Virus record (IMG/VR): IMGVR_UViG_3300036851_000320
Location: 1-22,278 of that record
DNA: 22,278 bases
DNA from: a virus
Direction: 5' to 3' (one strand)
The notes beneath the pieces were generated by a model, which had not been told where the DNA came from, ran no database searches, and was given only the letters and a program-made list of their open reading frames with translations. Of the stretch, positions 1-6,491 are shown in pieces. Every line of letters starts with the position of its first letter. The first letter of the stretch is position 1. A program made the translations under genes and the position numbers.

Positions 1-129
1 GAACGCCAACTCACAACCGACGACGAACTCGAAGACTTCGCCACCTGGATCAACCGCCAGCCCCGCCACCCGTTCAAACCCGACTGGACACCCGACGACC
101 GTGAGCAGCAGGAGGAAGAAGCAGCGTGA
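1..129 (+). CDS. Unrecognised protein, C-terminal fragment
   Basis: An open frame runs from the first base of the window to a TGA at 127-129, giving 42 residues that begin ERQLTTDDELEDFATW and end in a Glu/Gln-rich tail. The start lies outside the window. The stop overlaps the GTG of the next gene (GTGA, 126-129), which is the translational coupling used through most of this window and supports its being a real coding end. The fragment is acidic and probably helical. I do not recognise the family. Confidence 0.6.
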   Translation, partial: ERQLTTDDELEDFATWINRQPRHPFKPDWTPDDREQQEEEAA

Positions 130-569
130 GCATGTCGAAACGCGAGATCCTCGTCGAGATGCTGAAACGCTGGGACGACGCCCAAAACACCCTCATCAAA
201 TCCGGCGACGGCTCAAACGGCTGGCCCCAACTGATGCCACCAACCTGGAACGACAGCTACCGGCAACTCGAACAAGCCCTCCGCACCCTCCGCACCACCC
301 ACCCCGAGCCCTACCGCCACTTGCACGCCCGCTACATCAATCCCTGGCGCATGCGACTCGAAGCCCGCGTCAAAAACGGCCGGGCCATCGTCCCGCCACG
401 ATGCGAACTCGCAGCAGGCGCAGTCACCGCCGGCTCAAAGACCGCAAGCATCATCGTCACCTGCTGGGACACCTGGGTCGACACGATCCTCGTCAACGCC
501 GCGCTAGACAGCCTCGAGACGCTATATCCTGGCGAGCCCTACATGCCAAAGGAATTCATCGCCGCATGA
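126..569 (+). CDS. Hypothetical phage protein
   Basis: A 147-residue protein from a GTG that overlaps the preceding stop; an in-frame ATG two codons later (132) is an equally possible start. The N-terminal two thirds is helical and rich in Arg, Trp and Tyr, with a positively charged middle (around residues 80-95). It is followed by a hydrophobic stretch (AGSKTASIIVTCWDTWVD) and a C-terminal segment with LETLYPGEPYMP. No signal peptide or clear catalytic motif is visible. Codons end strongly in C, as in its neighbours, unlike the alternative frame over the same bases. The stop overlaps the next ATG (ATGA). I do not recognise the family; a DNA-associated role ahead of the packaging genes is only a guess from position and charge. 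Confidence 0.7.
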   Translation: MSMSKREILVEMLKRWDDAQNTLIKSGDGSNGWPQLMPPTWNDSYRQLEQALRTLRTTHPEPYRHLHARYINPWRMRLEARVKNGRAIVPPRCELAAGAVTAGSKTASIIVTCWDTWVDTILVNAALDSLETLYPGEPYMPKEFIAA

Positions 570-796
570 CCAACGACGGCCTCCCAGAAAGCTGGCAGCA
601 GAAGTCCGGACAAGCACGAGGCGCAGCAACAAAACGACTCCGCACTGCCCACCAAGACGAATACGACCGCTATCTCGCAGAAGAACGCAAAGCCCGCGGG
701 CTGCCCCCAGAGACAGGCAGCACAGCCGAAACCAGACTCCGCGGCCGAGTCGCAGAACTCGAAGCACAACTCCGCGCCGCCGGCATCAACGCTTGA
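566..796 (+). CDS. Small charged hypothetical protein with C-terminal coiled coil
   Basis: A 76-residue protein. The start is placed at the ATG of an ATGA overlap with the previous stop; the frame stays open further upstream, but there it only shadows the previous gene with Arg/His/Pro-rich nonsense. The first half is rich in Gln, Lys and Arg (SWQQKSGQARGAATKRLRTA). The last 25 residues form a heptad-like helix (RLRGRVAELEAQLRAAG), suggesting oligomerisation. An AAAGGA lies upstream at about 549 but rather far off, so coupling to the upstream gene is more likely. No family recognised. It may be a small DNA-binding or packaging accessory protein, an inference from composition and location only. 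Confidence 0.65.
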   Translation: MTNDGLPESWQQKSGQARGAATKRLRTAHQDEYDRYLAEERKARGLPPETGSTAETRLRGRVAELEAQLRAAGINA

Positions 797-929
797 CGAC
801 AGCCGACAACCACGCTACCCTCACGCCCGAGTCCTGACCAGTGCGCCCAAAAACAAGGGCAAGCACGACAGGCAACATTGCTAGCCGTCGTCCACACAAC
901 GCACTGACGGCAACCGAAGGGGAATGAAC

Positions 930-1277
930 ATGAGCGTCAAGGACTACCGTGAGCGCTGGCAAAACGACGCCGACAGGCTCTACCCGCTCATGATCGCCAG
1001 CCTCGAGGAAGCACTCAGCTCCGAAACAGAGAAACGCGGCAAATGCCCCAAGTGCAACCTCGACGTCTACGTCAACTTCCCCGACACCCGCAGCCGACTC
1101 GACGCCGTCACGAAACTCTCCGAACTCGGCCACGGACGCCCAGCCACGCAGCAACTCCCCGACGGCGTCCACATAGACCTCGACGCCGACCTCACCAGCA
1201 AGCCCCAAGCAGAGCGCGACCTACTCCGGAGAGCCCTCCAACGCTCGCTGAAGCGCGCTATGTCGTCAGCGGCCTAA
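930..1277 (+). CDS. Hypothetical protein with a CxxC pair, possibly small-terminase-like
   Basis: Two in-frame ATGs exist, at 924 and 930. The GAAGGGGA SD-like tract ends right against 924, so 930 is the better start, giving 115 residues (MSVKDYRERW). Residues 1-35 are helical and acidic. C39 and C42 form a single CPKC, one half of a zinc knuckle; the second pair is missing, so metal would need dimerisation or other ligands. Residues 51-72 (PDTRSRLDAVTKLSELGHGR) resemble the short helical 'R..A...L...G.GRP' segment seen in small-terminase-like phage proteins. The C-terminus is a basic helix. Its position two genes before the large terminase allows a small-terminase role, but a helix-turn-helix is not evident and I hold this weakly. 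Confidence 0.65.
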   Translation: MSVKDYRERWQNDADRLYPLMIASLEEALSSETEKRGKCPKCNLDVYVNFPDTRSRLDAVTKLSELGHGRPATQQLPDGVHIDLDADLTSKPQAERDLLRRALQRSLKRAMSSAA

Positions 1278-1336
1278 CGGGCGCGCACAGGTACGGGCGA
1301 ACAAGATCAGCCGGCCCTAGCCCCCCACGAAGGCTT

Positions 1337-1350
1337 CGAACTACGGTTCG
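1337..1350 (+). promoter_or_regulatory. Hairpin with UACG tetraloop
   Basis: CGAAC (1337-1341), loop TACG (1342-1345), GTTCG (1346-1350). As RNA this is C(UACG)G, a member of the very stable UNCG tetraloop class closed by C-G. No U-run follows, so it does not look like a terminator. Confidence 0.5.
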
Positions 1351-1359
1351 GCCCTAACA

Positions 1360-1383
1360 CGTACACCGAAACCGTGGTGTATG
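1360..1383 (+). promoter_or_regulatory. 8-bp inverted repeat, possible operator or RNA hairpin
   Basis: CGTACACC (1360-1367) pairs with GGTGTATG (1376-1383) through eight positions, one of them G-U, around an 8-nt loop. It lies ten bases after the UACG hairpin. It could be a protein-binding dyad or part of a folded leader RNA. Confidence 0.4.
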
Positions 1384-1542
1384 CAGGGGTTTTCCGGTTA
1401 GCCCACTCCGGCGAGGGCATGTGGCCGAGCTTGTGACACCGCAAGAGCTGCTCAAACAGCCTGACTCTGCCGACCGGTAGGCCACCCCCACCCCCCCGCG
1501 AGCTCGACACGTCGTGGGTCCCCCTCTCCGGCCCCTCGTCGT

Positions 1543-1557
1543 AGGACTGTGAGTCCT
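1543..1557 (+). promoter_or_regulatory. Hairpin abutting the ribosome-binding site of the next gene
   Basis: AGGACT (1543-1548), GTG loop, AGTCCT (1552-1557): a perfect 6-bp stem directly followed by GGAGG (1558-1562) and ATG at 1568. Its placement could tune access of ribosomes to the first gene of the packaging block. Confidence 0.45.
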
Positions 1558-1567
1558 GGAGGTTCTG

Positions 1568-1795
1568 ATGGCGAAGAATCGGCGGCCCCATTTGACGGTC
1601 AAGAGGGTTCGCGAGTTCTTGGAGCGGCCGGTAGAGGACGAGGCGGCGTGGGCGCGAGGGTTCGGCGATGGTGGGCGGATGATGGACCTCGGTGCCTGGA
1701 GGAGGGGTCGTGATGTTGTGCCGCGGCCGTCGGAGGAGTTGCGGGTGCTTGGTCGGGCTGCTCGGGTGCGGGAGCTTCAGAGGAGGGGGTTCTGA
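1568..1795 (+). CDS. Small basic hypothetical protein
   Basis: A 75-residue Arg-rich protein starting at an ATG six bases after a good GGAGG. It begins MAKNRRPHLTVKRVREFLER, continues through an acidic/aromatic stretch (EDEAAWARGFGDGGRMM), and ends with a basic helix (AARVRELQRRGF). The stop and the next start overlap as TGATG (1793-1797). Third codon positions are dominated by G, in sharp contrast to genes before 1278. No family recognised. The high positive charge suggests nucleic-acid contact, and it heads the packaging block, so a packaging accessory role is plausible but unproven. Confidence 0.65.
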   Translation: MAKNRRPHLTVKRVREFLERPVEDEAAWARGFGDGGRMMDLGAWRRGRDVVPRPSEELRVLGRAARVRELQRRGF

Positions 1796-2232
1796 TGCCG
1801 TACGTTCTTCCTGGGGGTGATTCGCCTGCTGCTGCTCGTCAGAGGCTTGCTGCGTCGTTGGCGCAGTTGCAGCGGCAGTATGGGGGTGCGGGGGTGCCTC
1901 TTGGTGGGCGGGGTACGGGTCCTCCGGTGGGTGGGCTGGTGCCAGGGGCGAAGGTGCCGTTGCCTGCGGTGCCGCCTGGTCTTCCTCCGGGGACGTTCGC
2001 GCCGACTCCGGAGCAGCTGGCTGCTGCAGTGGCTCCTGCTGCGGCGCCGCAGTATCACGGTCATCTCGACCCGAACTATGTGGGGTGGGGGACGCCGGGG
2101 CTGGAGTGGTATGGGCCGACGCCGCCTCCTACGGGGGGGCCGTGGAAGCAGGATAAGGGGGTGGCGGGGCAAGTGGTTTGGCGGTCGGATTGGGATCCTG
2201 CTCGGCCGGGGTTCCTGATGGGTGAGGCGTAG
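1795..2232 (+). CDS. Pro/Gly-rich hypothetical protein
   Basis: A 145-residue low-complexity protein. Residues 1-28 form a short helix rich in Ala, Gln and Arg (AARQRLAASLAQLQRQYGG). Residues 30-115 are mostly Gly, Pro, Val and Ala with PxxG patterns and are probably disordered. The C-terminus has several Trp and Gly residues (WRSDWDPARPGFL). It starts in a TGATG overlap and ends 11 bases inside the terminase frame, so it is translationally linked to both neighbours. Codon use is G/T-ending like the following terminase start. No family recognised. The competing + frame at 1817-2218 is Arg/Leu nonsense and I treat it as a shadow. Confidence 0.6.
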   Translation: MPYVLPGGDSPAAARQRLAASLAQLQRQYGGAGVPLGGRGTGPPVGGLVPGAKVPLPAVPPGLPPGTFAPTPEQLAAAVAPAAAPQYHGHLDPNYVGWGTPGLEWYGPTPPPTGGPWKQDKGVAGQVVWRSDWDPARPGFLMGEA

Positions 2233-4033
2233 TCGGCTGGTGCTTAGTCTTGAGGAGATTGAGGAGGCGCTAGCTGATCCTGAGCGGCGTCCTTATGCGG
2301 AGGCGTATGCGCGGGCGTTGATTTACGAGCTCGTTTTGCTTGATGAGGTGGATGTGTGCAAGTTGCATCCAGCTTATTTGATTGACCGGATGGTTGGTCA
2401 GGATGAGAGAACTGGTGAGGCTTTCCATTTCGACGTGTTAACGCCTGAGGAAAGATTGCGGGCGAATTATTCGGCGATTGACTCGTACGGGCCCGATGAG
2501 GTGGATTGGCCGGTGTCGGTGGGGTGGCGGGCGAAGGATGGATCATGGTTTTGGCAGCGTGAGTTGTTGGATGAGTGGGAGGCGTCGCAGCGTCATATTG
2601 ATTTGAAGGCGCGGCAGCTTGGTGCTACCTGGCTTGCTTGCGGCAAGACACTTCATACGGCGCTCTACTTGCCGGGGTCGTTGAGCCTGATGTATCGGCA
2701 GAAGCAGGAGGAGGCGTTCGAGAATGTGGGGCGGGTGTGGACGTTGTTGCATTCGCTGCCGGAGCATTTGTGGAATGGGGGGGTGGCGACGAAGCCGTCG
2801 AAGGGGGCGCCGGCGTCGGAGGAGATCCGGCTCGAGTTTGCTGATAAGCGGTCGAAGCGTAAGCAGGTTTCGCGGGTGTTGGGGATGACGTCCGCCAGCG
2901 CGTCGGGGCACGGTAAGACGGCGGCGTTGGCTGTGCTGGACGAGTTCTCGCGGATTGACCGGGCTGGGGAGATCATGAAGGCGGTGCAGCCGGCGGTGGG
3001 CCGGCACGGGAAGCTACTCGTCATCAGCACCGCGAATGGGGTGTCGAACCCGGAGACGGGGGAGGGCAACCAGTTCCACTGGCTGTGGGCTCATGCGGAG
3101 GAGTCAGGGTTCGAGAAGCGGTTTTTGCCGTGGTCTTTGCATCCGGAGCGGGATCAGGCGTGGTACGACCATGACCCGGAGGTCAGGGGTCTGAAGGCGC
3201 ATGAGCGGGCGGAGCAGTATCCGGCTGATGAGTTTGAGGCTTTTACGCTTACGAACCGGGTGTTTTTCGACCCGGAGGACTTGCTGTTCTACGGGAAGAA
3301 CGTGAGGCAGCCGCTCTACCGGATGGATTTCGAGTTGGTGGATGCGCGCCATGCGAAGCCCAGGAAGCATGACAGGGGGATGGTCCGTGTCTACACCGAG
3401 CCCATAGTCGATCGGAGGTACGCTGTCGGCGCCGACGTTGCGACCGGGCGTGGAGTCGATTACTCAGCTGCCTACGTCGTCGATCTTTCAGACATGTCCC
3501 TCGTGGCGGAGTTTCACGGCCGCCTCGACGCCGACCTCTACGCTGCTCAGCTCCACTACCTCGCCCGCTGGTACAACACGGCGCTCCTAGCCGTCGAGAC
3601 CGCAGGAGGCTACGGGGAGGCTGTCATCATTCCGTTGCGGGATGGTCGCGCCGGCCGTCCCGCCTACCCATCCCTGTACCGGCACGTGCTGAGCTCGAGG
3701 CCGGATTTGCCGATCTCGAAGCCGTACGGGTTCCCGACGAACGTCAAGACCCGGCCGCTGGTCATCAACCAACTCGACAAGGCGCTCAGGGAGCGCCAGC
3801 TCCCCTACGTGACGAGCAGCCTGCTGTCGGAGATGCAGACGTTCGTGTACCGGGATCACGGGCCGTCCCCGGCCGCCCAGGAGGGCGCTAGGGATGACTG
3901 TGTGATGGCGGCGGCGATCACGCTGGAGATGTACCGGTTGAAGGGCGAACACCCAGACCGTCAGCGGAAGAAGCCGCGGAAGCCGAAGACGAGTTACCCG
4001 TGGCAGCGTGAGCGCAAGCGCGCCGCCGCCTAA
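2222..4033 (+). CDS. terL: Terminase large subunit (ATPase plus nuclease)
   Basis: A 603-residue packaging motor that uses ATP to pump DNA through the portal and cuts concatemers. Residues 129-136 (KARQLGAT) are the Walker A-like loop in the deviant RQxG form common in terminases. Residues 234-241 end the Walker B strand with D240-E241, and ISTANG at 268-273 fits the coupling motif. The RNase H-like nuclease domain shows D405 (VGADVATG), E459 (AVETAGG) and D558/D559 (ARDDCVMA) as likely metal ligands. The C-terminus is a basic tail (QRKKPRKPKT). The GTG start overlaps the previous gene by 11 bases; GTG at 2240 is an alternative. Codon usage flips from G-ending to C-ending near base 3390, at the start of the nuclease domain. 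Confidence 0.93.
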   Translation: MRRSRLVLSLEEIEEALADPERRPYAEAYARALIYELVLLDEVDVCKLHPAYLIDRMVGQDERTGEAFHFDVLTPEERLRANYSAIDSYGPDEVDWPVSVGWRAKDGSWFWQRELLDEWEASQRHIDLKARQLGATWLACGKTLHTALYLPGSLSLMYRQKQEEAFENVGRVWTLLHSLPEHLWNGGVATKPSKGAPASEEIRLEFADKRSKRKQVSRVLGMTSASASGHGKTAALAVLDEFSRIDRAGEIMKAVQPAVGRHGKLLVISTANGVSNPETGEGNQFHWLWAHAEESGFEKRFLPWSLHPERDQAWYDHDPEVRGLKAHERAEQYPADEFEAFTLTNRVFFDPEDLLFYGKNVRQPLYRMDFELVDARHAKPRKHDRGMVRVYTEPIVDRRYAVGADVATGRGVDYSAAYVVDLSDMSLVAEFHGRLDADLYAAQLHYLARWYNTALLAVETAGGYGEAVIIPLRDGRAGRPAYPSLYRHVLSSRPDLPISKPYGFPTNVKTRPLVINQLDKALRERQLPYVTSSLLSEMQTFVYRDHGPSPAAQEGARDDCVMAAAITLEMYRLKGEHPDRQRKKPRKPKTSYPWQRERKRAAA

Positions 4034-4048
4034 GAGAGGAGCCCTGCT

Positions 4049-4321
4049 GTGTCGATGATGCTGCCCGAGCAGTCGATGATGGGTGGACCGCCGATGATGG
4101 GCTCGCCGCCTGAGGAGCCGGCCGCGGCGCCTGCGGACATCATCCGGGAGATGCTTGAGCTTGCCGACTCGTATCGGCGGGTTGAGCAGGACGACGAGGA
4201 CCTCTTGGCGATGGAGCAGGCGCGCACGCTGCTGCAGAAGCTCCTGGCCGCGCAGCAACGGCAGTTGGACGGGTTGCAGCAGGGGAAGGCGGAGCCGGCG
4301 GCGCTCCGGCGGTTCGGCTAG
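4049..4321 (+). CDS. Small helical protein between terminase and portal
   Basis: A 90-residue protein starting at GTG 4049, eight bases after GAGAGGA. Residues 1-30 are Met/Pro-rich and low complexity (MSMMLPEQSMMGGPPMMG). Residues 30-80 are a strongly helical, acidic then Gln-rich stretch (LLAMEQARTLLQKLLAAQQR), likely a coiled coil. The stop is immediately followed by the portal GTG, so the two are co-translated. Small genes between terminase and portal are common in phages with podovirus-type portals; no function can be assigned. Two longer frames over the same bases are Arg/Ser-rich shadows. Confidence 0.7.
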   Translation: MSMMLPEQSMMGGPPMMGSPPEEPAAAPADIIREMLELADSYRRVEQDDEDLLAMEQARTLLQKLLAAQQRQLDGLQQGKAEPAALRRFG

Positions 4322-6202
4322 GTGGCCCAGGTCTCGAAGATCGTCCAGAAGGCCGTCAAGGACTTCGACACCGACTGCGCCGACCACCACGACCAGTTCG
4401 CCCGCACCTGCGAACGGCGCTACCGCTCCTACCGGGGGGTGCTGGAGCGCCGGTCGGAGGCGGCGTCGTGGACGAACAAGCTGCACCCCGCCTACGCGTT
4501 GCAGATCGTCGAGACGATGATCAGCGCGCTTCTCGACCCCAGGCCACGGTGGAAGCCCTCGGCGAGGCCACGGATGGACGCTCCGGTCGACGCTGACGCG
4601 TTGCAGGCGGGCACCCGGGCGATGCGGACCCTGCTCAACTATCAGTTGGACGCGGCACGGTTCCCGCAGTCCCGCCGCCCCCACCGCTTGCAAGGCTTGG
4701 TATGCGGGCTGACGGTCGACAAGACGTTCTGGAACAGCATTGAGACACCGGTGAAAAGGCAGCGGGAACGCCTGCAGCCGGTGTTCGGCGAATACGGGTA
4801 CGCCGGGTCGATCCCCGTGCTCGAGGACACGGAGGAGGTCGAGGTCGTCGCCGACGACCCGGGCTCCGAGACCGTTGATGTCCGCCACTTCGTGTGGCCT
4901 CGGAACGCGGTCTCGTTGGAGCGGGCGTCCCGGGTGACGCACCGGATCTTCTACTCCTTCGATGAGCTGAAACGCCTTGAGGACCAGGGGTTGTTCGAGA
5001 ACGTCGACGAGTTGAAAGAGTCACGTGATCTCGCCACGGTTCACCGCAACCAGGACGACAGTCTGTACGGCACGGTCCCGGCTGAAGACGACATCGAAGT
5101 GTTGGAGCAGTGGCGGCGGGAACGCGACGGCACCGTTCGCGTCGTCTGTGTCGGCAACCGCAAGGTGCAGCTCAGGGACGAGTCGTCGCCGTACTGGCAT
5201 GGCCGGTTCCCGTTCGTCGTCTGCTCAGGGATGCCGTACCCGTTCCAGATCCCCGGCACCAGCGAGATCGAGCTGCTGGAGCAGCTACAGGAGATGCTGT
5301 GGACGTTGCAGAATTCCCAGCTCGATAACCTCCAGCTTTTGAACAATGCGATCGTGTTGATCGCCGACGACACGGATGATCCGGAGGCGTTCGAGTTCGC
5401 GCCGGGCGAGATGTGGATGGTTCCACGTCCGGTTGAGGAGACGGTGAAGTTGTGGACGCCGAACCCGATCACGGCTGAGCTTGCGGTCGGCACGATCGAA
5501 CGGTTGAAAGCGGACTTGCAAGCCCTGTCCGGTGGGATGCCGTGGCTGCAAGGAGATAACCGGCAGTCCGGCTCTGACACTGCTACTGAGGCGAGTATTT
5601 TGACGAATCTGGCGCAGCGCAGGGTGGCGGCGAAACGCGGGTTCTTCACCACCGCCGACGCCGAGGTGGGCGACCATTTCGTGAAGCTGAACCAGCAGTT
5701 CCTCCGCGAGAAGCGGTATGTGCAGATCGTCGGTGCTGACGCCGCCGAGGGGCTGGATCTGATCGACCCGGCTTCGTTCCGTGACCTCGATTTCAAGATG
5801 GATCTGGAGATGATGGACGAGTCGCTGATGCGGCAGGAGCGTCGCGCGGAGGCGACCGCCCGGTTGCAGGTGGCGCAGAACTTGGCGCCGGTGATGCTCG
5901 GCCTGTCGCAGGCGCCGAACTCGACGACGCGGGCGTTGAACATGGAGGCGTTCGTGGACGACTGGAACGAGTCCTATGACGTCGCCAACAAGGAGCGGTA
6001 TTACGCGGAGCAGCCGCCGCAGACGCAGCTTCAGCCGGGGCAGCCTGGGATGAACGGACAGGCACAGCCAGGCCAGGAGCCGGGGGCGACGGCGCCGCAG
6101 GCGGTCGACATGAACAGCCCTGCGAACGCGTTCTCGCAGTCGCCGGTGGCGGCGCTGCAACGGCTTGGTGCGATGGCGGGCGGGCCGGCGAATGCCGGTT
6201 AA
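4322..6202 (+). CDS. Portal protein
   Basis: A 626-residue protein expected to form the dodecameric ring at the capsid vertex through which DNA is packaged and ejected. The evidence is its place directly after the terminase and before scaffold and capsid, its size, and portal-like features: an N-terminal helical region with HPAYALQIVETMISALLD (55-72), a central beta-rich wing, the motif MPYPFQIPGTSEIELLEQLQ (304-323), a long helix (324-345), and the stem/crown segment SDTATEASILTNLAQRR (418-434). Residues 565-595 form a Gln/Pro/Gly-rich flexible tail. It starts at GTG 4322 directly behind the previous TAG. Codons shift from C-ending at the 5' end to G-ending towards the 3' end. Confidence 0.88.
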   Translation: MAQVSKIVQKAVKDFDTDCADHHDQFARTCERRYRSYRGVLERRSEAASWTNKLHPAYALQIVETMISALLDPRPRWKPSARPRMDAPVDADALQAGTRAMRTLLNYQLDAARFPQSRRPHRLQGLVCGLTVDKTFWNSIETPVKRQRERLQPVFGEYGYAGSIPVLEDTEEVEVVADDPGSETVDVRHFVWPRNAVSLERASRVTHRIFYSFDELKRLEDQGLFENVDELKESRDLATVHRNQDDSLYGTVPAEDDIEVLEQWRRERDGTVRVVCVGNRKVQLRDESSPYWHGRFPFVVCSGMPYPFQIPGTSEIELLEQLQEMLWTLQNSQLDNLQLLNNAIVLIADDTDDPEAFEFAPGEMWMVPRPVEETVKLWTPNPITAELAVGTIERLKADLQALSGGMPWLQGDNRQSGSDTATEASILTNLAQRRVAAKRGFFTTADAEVGDHFVKLNQQFLREKRYVQIVGADAAEGLDLIDPASFRDLDFKMDLEMMDESLMRQERRAEATARLQVAQNLAPVMLGLSQAPNSTTRALNMEAFVDDWNESYDVANKERYYAEQPPQTQLQPGQPGMNGQAQPGQEPGATAPQAVDMNSPANAFSQSPVAALQRLGAMAGGPANAG

Positions 6203-6491
6203 CCCCGAACGCGTCAAGACACTCGCTGACGATGCCCACCTGCTCCGGCAGCTCGCCGACCAGGCCGGCTGGAAGCTGCTCGAACAGATTTTCGCCAGCA
6301 AGCGCGAGACGGTGCTCCGGCAGCTACTCGCCCGCGACCACCCTGATGTTCGCTCCTTGGATTACAACCGTGGGCTCGCGAACGGGATCGCCTGGGTGCT
6401 CGAGACACCCGGGAAGGCCGAGGACCGGCTGGAAGCGGCGAAGAAGCAGGCGGAACGGCTCACGACCCTACAGGAGCAGGTGATCGAGTGA
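6192..6491 (+). CDS. Small helical hypothetical protein between portal and scaffold
   Basis: A 99-residue protein. I take ATG 6192 (MPVNPERVKTLADDAHLL), which overlaps the portal stop by 11 bases; the frame continues upstream to a TTG at 6165, but those residues only mirror portal sequence. The protein is almost entirely helical, with Leu and charged residues (WKLLEQIFASKRETVLRQLL) and a C-terminal coiled-coil-like segment (AKKQAERLTTLQEQ). Its stop forms a GTGA overlap with the scaffold gene. Small alpha-helical proteins here often accompany scaffolds, but no function is established from sequence. Confidence 0.72.
   Translation: MPVNPERVKTLADDAHLLRQLADQAGWKLLEQIFASKRETVLRQLLARDHPDVRSLDYNRGLANGIAWVLETPGKAEDRLEAAKKQAERLTTLQEQVIE

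Larger units (their letters stand above)
1278..1567. other. Gene-free, hairpin-rich region ahead of the packaging genes
   Basis: No convincing coding frame. It holds at least four inverted repeats (1337-1350, 1360-1383, 1447-1460, 1543-1557) and a long-range GTGGCC/GGCCAC pair at 1421-1485, plus a C-run around 1486-1498. It separates C-ending codon use upstream from G-ending codon use downstream. Candidate roles are a late-promoter leader, a small RNA or a packaging (cos/pac) site; none is shown by the sequence. No clear -10/-35 pair is visible. Confidence 0.5.

Noticed and set aside
101-565. Upstream extension of the 566-796 frame to base 101
   Set aside because: Its residues are Arg/His/Pro-rich shadow of the gene at 126-569; the ATGA overlap at 566 is the better start.
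1538-1575. tRNA-His-like anticodon arm (loop CTGTGAG inside AGGA/TCCT)
   Set aside because: No D arm, T arm or matching acceptor stem can be drawn around it, and the following bases are an SD and start codon.
1307-1602. Minus-strand frames of 94 and 82 residues over the gene-free region
   Set aside because: They run into the start of the 1568 gene, show a Gly/Arg-rich random composition, and would be the only minus-strand genes in the window.
3587-4942. A 451-residue open frame on the minus strand across terminase end, small gene and portal
   Set aside because: It is Arg/His/Leu/Pro-rich nonsense typical of the antisense of high-GC coding DNA, and it lies opposite well-supported terminase and portal genes.
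5041-6301. Two long minus-strand open frames (300 and 338 residues) opposite the portal
   Set aside because: They overlap each other and the portal gene and have low-complexity Ser/Arg composition with no recognisable motif.
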